Source of the DNA: Alphaproteobacteria bacterium
Lineage (GTDB): Bacteria; Pseudomonadota; Alphaproteobacteria; Caulobacterales; Maricaulaceae
DNA length: 64,000 nt
Assembly: GCA_016124205.1 (NCBI GenBank)
Contig: WGOD01000003.1
Location: forward strand, 186,001 to 250,000
Direction of reading: 5' to 3'
Position numbers and translations under genes: made by a program. Under the pieces are notes generated by a model. That model worked only from the letters and a program-made list of their open reading frames with translations, searched no databases and was not told where the DNA came from. Of the stretch, positions 57,808 through 64,000 are shown piece after piece (positions within the stretch are counted from its first letter, which is position 1; each line of letters begins with the position of its first letter).

Positions 57808-59154
57808 ATGGGTCTCAAGACTTTCCTGACAGCCGGGGCGATGGCCCTCTCTCTGGCCGGCATTGCCGGTGCGCAAACGCTCGAGGAAACCCTCGCGCTG
57901 GCCTATCAGACCAACCCGACGCTGCAGGCGGAGCGGGCCCGCGTCCGGGCCAGCGGCGAAGCAGTCACCCAGGCGCGCGCGGCATGGCTGCCGAGCATTT
58001 CCGCCAGCGCGAGCATCTCCAACACGCGCAATGAAAGCTCCGGCGGCTTCTTCAACCAGTCGAACACGGTGACGCCGAAATCCTATCAGATCACGGCCAG
58101 TCAGGCGATCTGGCGGTCGGGCCAGATCACCGGCGGGATCGACCAGGCGCAGGCGAACGCCCTGGCCTCGCTGGAAGGGCTGCGCGCAGTCGAACAATCG
58201 ATTCTGTTCGATGCGGCGAACGCCTTCATGAATGTCCGCCGCGACGAGACCATCGTCGAAATCCGCCGCAACAATGTCGAGGTTCTGAGCGCGCAGCTGC
58301 GCGCGGCCGAGGACCGGTTCGAGGTCGGCGAGATCACCCGCACCGACGTGGCCCAGGCCGAGGCGCGCCTGTCGGCCTCGCGCGCCCAGCTGACCGCCGC
58401 GCAGGCACAGCTGGCGGCCAGCCGCTCGTCCTATACCCGCCTTGTGGGGCAGGCGCCCGCGACGCTGAGCGAGCCGCCGTCCCTGCCGAGCCTGCCCGAA
58501 ACGATCGACGAGGCGGAAAGCATCGCGCTCGATTTCTCGCCGACCCTGCGCGCCGCGGCTTTTTCCGAGGAAGCTGCGCTGGCGAATGTCCGCGTGGCCC
58601 AGGGGGCGATGGGGCCGTCCGTGTCGCTGAGCGGGAATGCTTCGCGCAGTCATGACAGCACCTTCGCGGGCGACGAATCGACCCGCTACTCGCTTGGTGC
58701 GACGGTCTCGATGCCGATCTTCACCGGCGGTCTGAATCAGTCGCGTGTGCGTCAGGCCAATTACACCGCCGATGCCGCCCGCCAGCAGGTCGCGGTGTCG
58801 CGCCGCCAGACGCTGGAGAATGTTTCCAACGCCTACAACAACCTCCTCGCCGCCCAGTCGGTGATCGTGTCGAGCCGCGAAGCGGTCCGCGCGAACGAGA
58901 TCGCGCTGGACGGCGTACAGCAGGAAGCACAGGTCGGTCTGCGCACGACGCTCGACGTTCTGAACGCCGAGCAGGAGTTGCTGAACGCCCGCCTGACGCT
59001 CGTGTCGGCGGAGCGCGACGCCTATGTCGCCGGCCTTGCCCTGCTTCAGGCGATGGGCCTTCTGACGGCGGAAACGCTTGATCTGCCGGTCGAAACATCC
59101 GACCCGCTGGCCGAACGTCCGCAGGCTAACTTTGACTTAACGCCGTGGAATTAG
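57808..59154 (+). CDS. tolC: TolC-family outer membrane efflux protein
   Basis: A 448-residue outer membrane channel. Signal peptide 1-22 (cleavage after GAGA-Q near AQTLEE). The mature part begins QTLEETLALAYQTNPTLQAERA, the usual TolC repeat start, and shows two long helical repeats with strand segments; the second repeat starts IDEAESIALDFSPTLRAAAF. VGLRTTLDVLNAEQELLNARL is the family signature near the end. The ATG at 57808 is chosen for the signal peptide. It forms the outer exit of efflux or type I secretion systems. It is 94 bases before popZ. Confidence 0.94.
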   Translation: MGLKTFLTAGAMALSLAGIAGAQTLEETLALAYQTNPTLQAERARVRASGEAVTQARAAWLPSISASASISNTRNESSGGFFNQSNTVTPKSYQITASQAIWRSGQITGGIDQAQANALASLEGLRAVEQSILFDAANAFMNVRRDETIVEIRRNNVEVLSAQLRAAEDRFEVGEITRTDVAQAEARLSASRAQLTAAQAQLAASRSSYTRLVGQAPATLSEPPSLPSLPETIDEAESIALDFSPTLRAAAFSEEAALANVRVAQGAMGPSVSLSGNASRSHDSTFAGDESTRYSLGATVSMPIFTGGLNQSRVRQANYTADAARQQVAVSRRQTLENVSNAYNNLLAAQSVIVSSREAVRANEIALDGVQQEAQVGLRTTLDVLNAEQELLNARLTLVSAERDAYVAGLALLQAMGLLTAETLDLPVETSDPLAERPQANFDLTPWN

Positions 59155-59160
59155 CGTCAC

Positions 59161-59271
59161 GAATCAGCCCGATGCGCTGGACATAGGCGCTCAGGACAGA
59201 TTTATTCGCGTAACAGGCGAAAGCGACTCAGCGGGGACTCGCGGTTTCATGGCTCAGGAAGCGACCGAATC
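59161..59271. promoter_or_regulatory. cluster of four GANTC sites around the popZ start
   Basis: GAATC at 59161, GACTC at 59225 and 59236, GAATC at 59267; three are in the 94-base gap before popZ and one just inside the gene. GANTC is the site of the CcrM methylase, whose cycle-dependent hemimethylation regulates some Caulobacter promoters. The density is well above the background of coding regions here. Confidence 0.5.
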
Positions 59272-59875
59272 CGAACCGACGATGGAAGAAATTCTGGCGT
59301 CCATTCGCCGGATCATCGACGAAGACGAACAGCCGGCTGAGGACGCCGCTGCCGAGGAGGCTCCGGCCGCCGAAGCACAGCCCGAGCCCGAGCCGGAACC
59401 CGAAGCGCCCGTCGACGAGGATGTGCTGGAGCTGACCGACCGGGTCGAAGAGCCGGCCGGCGGAACCGAGCCGCTCGCGGTCGAGGACGATCTGATGATC
59501 GTCGACCGGGACGAGGACGAGGTCGTCGAGGCCCCGGAACCCGAGCCGGTCGCTGAAGCACCGATGCCGGAACCCGAGCCGGAACCGGAACCCGAACCTG
59601 TCGCCGCCGCGCCGGAGCCGGAACCCGAGCCCGCGCCGGAGCCCATCGTCGACGAGGACGCTCTGCTCGATCAGACGACGGCGACTGCCGCCGCGGGTGC
59701 GTTCAGCGCGCTCAACGAGAACCTCAAGATCGCGTCCGGAGACGGCACGACCCTTGAGACGATCGTGCGCGAACTGATGCGTCCGATGCTGAAGCAATGG
59801 CTCGATTCCAACCTTCCTCGCATCGTCGAGGAAAAGGTAGAAGCCGAGATCGCCCGCGTCTCCCGCAGACGCTAA
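59249..59875 (+). CDS. popZ: polar organising protein PopZ (DUF2497)
   Basis: A 208-residue protein with the three-part layout of PopZ. N-terminal helix TMEEILASIRRIIDEDE (about 11-27), which recruits partners; a long acidic proline-rich linker (about 28-150), with EPEPEPE runs; and a C-terminal oligomerisation region (about 160-208), with LETIVRELMRPMLKQWLD, LPRIVEEKVEAEIARV. In Caulobacter it forms a polar matrix that anchors ParB-bound origins and cell-cycle kinases. Position between tolC and valS agrees with alphaproteobacteria. A near-perfect N-terminal motif makes the call strong. Confidence 0.93.
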   Translation: MAQEATESEPTMEEILASIRRIIDEDEQPAEDAAAEEAPAAEAQPEPEPEPEAPVDEDVLELTDRVEEPAGGTEPLAVEDDLMIVDRDEDEVVEAPEPEPVAEAPMPEPEPEPEPEPVAAAPEPEPEPAPEPIVDEDALLDQTTATAAAGAFSALNENLKIASGDGTTLETIVRELMRPMLKQWLDSNLPRIVEEKVEAEIARVSRRR

Positions 59876-59945
59876 CCGTCGAACCCTGCAATCAAGAGAA
59901 ATCGGGCGTCGACGGGATCGTCGGCGCCCTTTACGTATGCGCGCC

Positions 59946-62771
59946 ATGCTCGAGAAAACTTTCAATCCGCAAGAAGCCGAACCGCGCCTGTATCAGGCGT
60001 GGGAGGACTCCGGTGCCTTCCAGCCGAAGGACGATCCCAACGCCGAGACGTTTTCGATCGTCATTCCCCCGCCCAACGTCACCGGGCGGCTGCATATCGG
60101 CCACGCGCTGAACAATACGCTGCAGGACGTGCTCGTCCGCTATCACCGCATGCTGGGCAAGGCCGTGCTGTGGCAGCCGGGCACCGACCATGCGGGCATC
60201 GCCACGCAGATGGTCGTCGAGCGCAAGCTGGCCGAGGAGGGCAACCAGTCCCGCCGCGAAATGGGCCGCGAGGCCTTCATCGAGCGCGTCTGGGAGTGGA
60301 AGGAAGAATCGGGCGGGATGATCCTGCAGCAGCTCCGCCGCCTGGGGGCGTCGTGCGACTGGTCGCGCGAACGCTTCACGATGGACGAGGGGCTGTCGGA
60401 AGCCGTCCTGAAAGTCTTCGTCGAACTCTACGAGCAGGGCCTCATCTACCGCGGCAAGCGGCTCGTGAACTGGGACCCGCATTTCGAGACCGCGATTTCC
60501 GACCTCGAGGTCGAGAATGTCGAGGTCGACGGCCATATGTGGCACTTCAAATACCCGCTCGCCGACGGCCGGACCTACACCTATGTGGAGAAGGATGAGG
60601 ACGGGAATGTCGTGCTGGAGGAAGAGCGCGACTATATCTCGATCGCAACGACGCGCCCGGAAACCATGCTGGGCGACGGCGCGGTGGCGGTGCATCCCTC
60701 CGACGAGCGCTATGCCTCCATCGTTGGTGCGCTGTGCGAGATCCCGGTCGGGCCGAAAGAGCATCGCAGGCTGATCCCGATCATCACCGACGACTATCCG
60801 GACCCTGACTTCGGCTCCGGCGCAGTGAAGATCACCGGCGCGCACGACTTCAACGACTATGACGTCGCCAAGCGGAACAACATCCCGCTCTACCGGCTGA
60901 TGGACATGCGCGGCGCGCTGCGAACCGATGGCGCCCCCTACGCCGAGGAATCGGCGAAGGCGACGGCGCTGGCCAAGTCCGGCGAGCTGCCCGACGAGAA
61001 CACGGTCGATGCGATCAATCTCGTGCCGGAGGACTATCGCGGCCTCGACCGCTTTGAGGCGCGCGAGAAGATCGTCGCGGCCATCACCGCCGAAGGCCTC
61101 GCCGTGACGGTGAAGGACGAGAAGGGGAATGAGATCCCCTTCGTCGAGAACAAGAAGATCCAGCAGCCCTTCGGCGACCGTTCGCACGTCGTGATCGAGC
61201 CGATGCTGACCGACCAGTGGTTCGCCGACGCCAAGACTCTGGCCAAGGATGCCATCGCCGCGGTCGAGGACGGGCGCACGACCTTCCATCCGAAGAACTG
61301 GGAAAAGACCTATTTCGAATGGATGCGCAACATCCAGCCCTGGTGCATTTCGCGCCGGCTGTGGTGGGGGCATCAGATCCCGGCCTGGTATGACGAGGAC
61401 GGCAATGTCTATGTCGCCGAGAGCGAGGAAGCCGCGCGCGAAAAGGCGGGCGGCAAGGCGCTGACGCGTGACGAGGACGTGCTCGACACCTGGTTCTCGT
61501 CGGCGCTGTGGCCGTTCTCCACGCTCGGCTGGCCGGACGACACCGAGGAGCTGAAGCGCTTCTATCCGACCAGCGTGCTTGTCACCGCCTTTGACATCAT
61601 CTTCTTCTGGGTCGCCCGGATGATGATGCAGGGCCTTCATTTCATGAAGGAAGTGCCGTTCCCCGACGTCTACATCCACGCCCTCGTCCGCGACGAGAAG
61701 GGGCAGAAGATGTCGAAGTCGAAAGGCAATGTGATCGACCCGATCGAGCTCGTTGACGATTTCGGCGCCGACGCGGTGCGCTTCACCCTGGCCGCGCTCG
61801 CGGCGCAGGGCCGCGACATCCGCATGTCGAAGGACCGTGTCGAGGGCTACCGGAATTTCGGCACCAAGCTGTGGAATGCGGCGCGCTTCTGCCTGATGAA
61901 TGACTGCCGCCCGCAGGCGGATTTCGATCCGTCGGCGGTGAAGGAAACCGTCAATCGCTGGATCCTTCAGGAAGCCTATGCGGCGTCCGACGCGGTGGCG
62001 AAGGGGCTGGAGACCTACCGCTTCAACGAGGCGGCGGGCGCGGCCTATCGCTTTGTTTGGAACGTGTTCTGCGACTGGCATCTGGAATTCGCGAAGCCAC
62101 TGTTCGCCGGAGACGACGAGGCGGCCAAGGCCGAGACACAGGCGACGACCGCGCACGTGCTCGAGATCGCGCTGAAAATTCTCCACCCGTTCATGCCCTT
62201 CGTCACCGAGGAGCTGTGGCGGGAGACGGCGGGTGAGGGCGGCCGGGACGGCCTCCTGATCACCGCGGACTGGCCGCGCGCCGTGCGTCTGGCCGACGGC
62301 GAGGCGCAGGGCGAGATGAACTGGGTGATCACGATGATCACCGAGATCCGCAAGCTGCGCGCGGAGATGAACATTCCGCCGAAGTCGAAACTGACCGCCA
62401 TCGTGACCGGGGCGTCGGAGCAGACGAAGGCGCGGATCGAGCGTCAGCGTCCGCTGCTGATGCGGCTCGCCGGTCTTGAGGCCATTTCCGCCGGAGACAC
62501 GATCCCGGAGGGGTCGGCGCAAACGGTTGTCGAGGAAGCCACCGTCGCCCTGCCGCTGGAGGGCGTCATCGACTTTGGCGCGGAGAAGGCCCGGCTCGAC
62601 AAGGAGATCGCGCGCGTTGCGGGCGAGATCGAACGGCTCGACCGCAAGCTCGGCAACGAGAAATTCGTCGCCAATGCGCCGCCCGAGGTCGTCGAGGGCG
62701 AGAAGGACAAGCGCGCGGGCTATGCCGCCGAGAAGGATGCACTGGAAGCCGCGCGGTCGCGCCTCCCCTGA
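59946..62771 (+). CDS. valS: valyl-tRNA synthetase
   Basis: A 941-residue class I synthetase. PPPNVTGRLHIGHALNNTLQ has the HIGH motif, the editing domain includes ATTRPETMLGDGAVAVHP, WCISRRLWWGHQIPAW is the core, and GQKMSKSKGNVIDPIEL is the KMSKS loop. A C-terminal coiled coil (about 870-935) ends the protein, as usual. Two ATGs are in frame (59937, 59946); the second (MLEKTFNPQEAEPRLY) agrees better with family starts. Gap to popZ is 70 bases. Confidence 0.96.
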   Translation: MLEKTFNPQEAEPRLYQAWEDSGAFQPKDDPNAETFSIVIPPPNVTGRLHIGHALNNTLQDVLVRYHRMLGKAVLWQPGTDHAGIATQMVVERKLAEEGNQSRREMGREAFIERVWEWKEESGGMILQQLRRLGASCDWSRERFTMDEGLSEAVLKVFVELYEQGLIYRGKRLVNWDPHFETAISDLEVENVEVDGHMWHFKYPLADGRTYTYVEKDEDGNVVLEEERDYISIATTRPETMLGDGAVAVHPSDERYASIVGALCEIPVGPKEHRRLIPIITDDYPDPDFGSGAVKITGAHDFNDYDVAKRNNIPLYRLMDMRGALRTDGAPYAEESAKATALAKSGELPDENTVDAINLVPEDYRGLDRFEAREKIVAAITAEGLAVTVKDEKGNEIPFVENKKIQQPFGDRSHVVIEPMLTDQWFADAKTLAKDAIAAVEDGRTTFHPKNWEKTYFEWMRNIQPWCISRRLWWGHQIPAWYDEDGNVYVAESEEAAREKAGGKALTRDEDVLDTWFSSALWPFSTLGWPDDTEELKRFYPTSVLVTAFDIIFFWVARMMMQGLHFMKEVPFPDVYIHALVRDEKGQKMSKSKGNVIDPIELVDDFGADAVRFTLAALAAQGRDIRMSKDRVEGYRNFGTKLWNAARFCLMNDCRPQADFDPSAVKETVNRWILQEAYAASDAVAKGLETYRFNEAAGAAYRFVWNVFCDWHLEFAKPLFAGDDEAAKAETQATTAHVLEIALKILHPFMPFVTEELWRETAGEGGRDGLLITADWPRAVRLADGEAQGEMNWVITMITEIRKLRAEMNIPPKSKLTAIVTGASEQTKARIERQRPLLMRLAGLEAISAGDTIPEGSAQTVVEEATVALPLEGVIDFGAEKARLDKEIARVAGEIERLDRKLGNEKFVANAPPEVVEGEKDKRAGYAAEKDALEAARSRLP

Positions 62772-62835
62772 AGGGAGGATTGCGGCAGCGCGGTGCGTGC
62801 GGTGAACTCCCCTGCAATGGACAAGGGGATTCGCC

Positions 62836-63819
62836 ATGACTGACGCGGCCGACCGGCTCGGTATCGATACCGAGGCGCTGTGGAATGAGCGGCTCTCGCC
62901 GTTTCTGGAAGAGCGCGAGGATCAACGGAAGAAGGCGGTTCAGCGCGTCTGGATCTTCGCGCCACTGGCGGTTCTTTGTATTGTCGGCATGGTCGTCGGC
63001 ATCATCCGGTTCGACTCGCCGGTCTGGATGTTCGCCGGCTTCGGCCTGATGGTCGTCTTCGTCTATCTGGCGGCCTCGCCGATGGTGAAGCTGCACGGCG
63101 AGATCAAGGAAGGCCTGTTGACCGCGATCGCGACGGCGGCGGGCCTGGCATATTCGAAAAAGCCGGTCCAGCCGGCGCGCTTCGGCGAGTTCTGCGAGCT
63201 GGGTCTTCTGCCCAACCACAATCAGCGCAGCTTCGAGGACCATTTCGCCGGCGACCGCCATGGCGCGGCCTTCGAACTCTATGAGGCGAAGCTGGTTCAG
63301 CGCCGCAAGTCCGGCAAGAACACAACCTATACCACGGTGTTCCAGGGCGTTCTGATCCGCATCGAATTCCCGCGCACGGTCGAGGGCGTCACGGTGATCA
63401 CCCGCGACATGGGCTGGTTCAATGGTCTCGCCGGCCTCGGCCTGGCGCGCATCAACGGCAAGAAGCTGGAGCGGGTGGGGCTGGTCGATCCGAAGTTCGA
63501 GCGCATCTACGAGGTCTTCTCCACCGATCAGGTGATGAGCCGCTATCTGCTGACGCCGTCCTTCATGGAACGGCTCCTGCAGCTGGAAACCTCTCTGAAG
63601 GGCAAGCGGGCCCGGGCCGCCTTCGACGAACGCAATGGCGGCGGCGAACTCCTGATCGCGACGGAGACCGGAAACCTGTTCGAGCCGGGCTCGCTGTTCA
63701 AGCCGCTGAACGACCGCGCGCGGTTCGAAAGCCTGATCACCGAGATCGACCTGATCACCGAAATCGTCGACCTGATGGTCCGCCCCTCCACGCTGGGCGA
63801 GGGAAGCGCGGTTTCGTAG
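62836..63819 (+). CDS. DUF3137 membrane protein
   Basis: A 327-residue protein with two membrane helices (about 41-60 and 65-81) after an N-terminal helical stretch, and a large soluble domain (about 110-320). NHNQRSFEDHFAGDRHGAAFELYEAKLV and TTVFQGVLIRIEFPR are the family pattern of DUF3137, which occurs as a single gene in many bacteria with no proven role. A GGGG site precedes the ATG at 62836. Monocistronic after valS. Confidence 0.85.
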   Translation: MTDAADRLGIDTEALWNERLSPFLEEREDQRKKAVQRVWIFAPLAVLCIVGMVVGIIRFDSPVWMFAGFGLMVVFVYLAASPMVKLHGEIKEGLLTAIATAAGLAYSKKPVQPARFGEFCELGLLPNHNQRSFEDHFAGDRHGAAFELYEAKLVQRRKSGKNTTYTTVFQGVLIRIEFPRTVEGVTVITRDMGWFNGLAGLGLARINGKKLERVGLVDPKFERIYEVFSTDQVMSRYLLTPSFMERLLQLETSLKGKRARAAFDERNGGGELLIATETGNLFEPGSLFKPLNDRARFESLITEIDLITEIVDLMVRPSTLGEGSAVS

Positions 63820-63825
63820 ATCCGC

Positions 63826-63894
63826 CGTCACTCCCGCGCAGGCGGGAGTCCAGCTGCACGACCGTTCTGGATTCCCGCCTCCGCGGGAATGACG
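63826..63894. repeat. REP-like inverted-repeat element
   Basis: Two 28-base arms, 63826-63853 and 63867-63894, are inverted copies with 25 of 28 positions matching. Each arm has the core CCCGC...GCGGG followed by TCCAG; 13 bases lie between the arms. This is the intergenic repeat type with GTCATTCCCGC ends common in alphaproteobacteria. Located directly after the DUF3137 stop. Confidence 0.75.
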
Positions 63895-63905
63895 CTCTGT
63901 GCCGA

Positions 63906-63934
63906 TTGACTTTATATAAAACTTAAAACAATAT
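63906..63934 (+). promoter_or_regulatory. candidate sigma-70 promoter of the last gene
   Basis: TTGACT (-35), 17-base spacer, CAATAT (-10), in an AT-rich stretch (63905-63934) unlike the rest of the window. It lies about 43 bases before the ATG at 63977. Confidence 0.45.
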
Positions 63935-63976
63935 GCCTCCAACGCCAAGTTATTGGCTTCAGATATGGAGCGCATC

Positions 63977-64000
63977 ATGATTGAAATTCGTCAGCCCGTT
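63977..64000 (+). CDS. start of a gene truncated by the window edge
   Basis: ATG at 63977, with GGAG seven bases before it and a candidate promoter further upstream, opens a frame MIEIRQPV that runs off the edge. Eight residues are too few to assign a family. Confidence 0.5.

Noticed and set aside
59931..62837. A 968-codon open frame on the minus strand across valS
   Set aside because: It is antisense to an intact synthetase gene; such long antisense frames arise from high-GC codon use. Its residues are low-quality (many Arg, His, Asp, Gly) with no domain.
1..64000. Prophage, transposon or toxin-antitoxin island
   Set aside because: No integrase, transposase, phage structural gene or terminal repeats were found, and gene order is that of a core chromosome throughout, apart from the unknown right edge.

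Overview
The window looks like an uninterrupted stretch of core chromosome from a GC-rich alphaproteobacterium. It is most likely a Caulobacterales-type organism close to Hyphomonadaceae or Maricaulaceae. The grounds are a PopZ polar-organiser gene between tolC and valS, a PleC-like sensor kinase with a partner response regulator, and a cytochrome c maturation block (ccmI-E-F-H) followed by degP, a two-component pair and glnE. Clustered GANTC sites, the target of the alphaproteobacterial cell-cycle methylase CcrM, and class II DAHP synthase also fit. This placement is inference from gene content, not from a marker tree. I see no prophage, insertion sequence, integron, CRISPR array or rRNA operon.

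Layout. 1-1.5 kb: the tail of a histidine kinase and an unknown protein. 1.6-5.9 kb: a methyltransferase and the ccmI-ccmE-ccmF-ccmH operon for haem attachment to c-type cytochromes. 5.9-13.8 kb: a hydrolase-OsmC fusion, the periplasmic protease DegP, an OmpR-type regulator with its kinase, and glnE. 13.9-16.1 kb: an envelope-sensing block (EF-hand protein, ECF sigma factor, small membrane anti-sigma-like protein, CpxP/ZraP-like periplasmic protein). 16.1-19.3 kb, minus strand: response regulator plus PleC-like kinase. 19.3-25.9 kb: unknowns, an aspartyl/asparaginyl beta-hydroxylase, dusA, a TauE-type transporter, an acyltransferase and a uracil-DNA glycosylase. 26-30.8 kb: leucine dehydrogenase and a ferric iron ABC importer (binding protein, permease, ATPase) preceded by a Fur-like palindrome. 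30.9-38.8 kb: tRNA-Val and a run of central metabolism genes (gph, glmU, a succinate-semialdehyde-type dehydrogenase, rpiA, gor, class II DAHP synthase) ending at HU. 39-45.8 kb: two membrane paralogues flanking an oxidoreductase, then a Gfo/Idh/MocA protein, nadE and gltX. 45.8-46.1 kb: a non-coding interval packed with GAATC/GATTC. 46.1-53.1 kb: a LOG protein, a LysM protein, an Atm1-like ABC exporter, and a secreted two-gene operon (VWA protein plus an unknown exported protein). 53.1-56 kb: divergent selD and mnmH and a SOUL haem-binding protein. 56-64 kb: tRNA-Asn, tRNA-Cys, a Mpo1-like protein, pcm, tolC, popZ, valS, a DUF3137 protein and a palindromic repeat at the right edge.

How the genes connect. 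Several blocks concern the envelope and periplasm: cytochrome c maturation, DegP, the ECF module, TolC, LysM and the VWA operon. Others concern the asymmetric cell cycle: PopZ, the PleC-like kinase and possible CtrA and CcrM sites. Translational coupling through 4-base ATGA/GTGA overlaps is frequent (ccm block, sigma block, the paralogue-oxidoreductase operon, DUF1289 and its partner).

The observations I would check first are the GAWTC array at 45848-46021, the perfect hairpin that would hide the ribosome-binding site of the VWA operon at 53086-53118, the hairpin abutting the ribosome-binding site of a small conserved protein at 31141-31177, and an orphan leftward terminator at 56231-56260. 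All functional calls are from reading the translated sequence; no database search was run.
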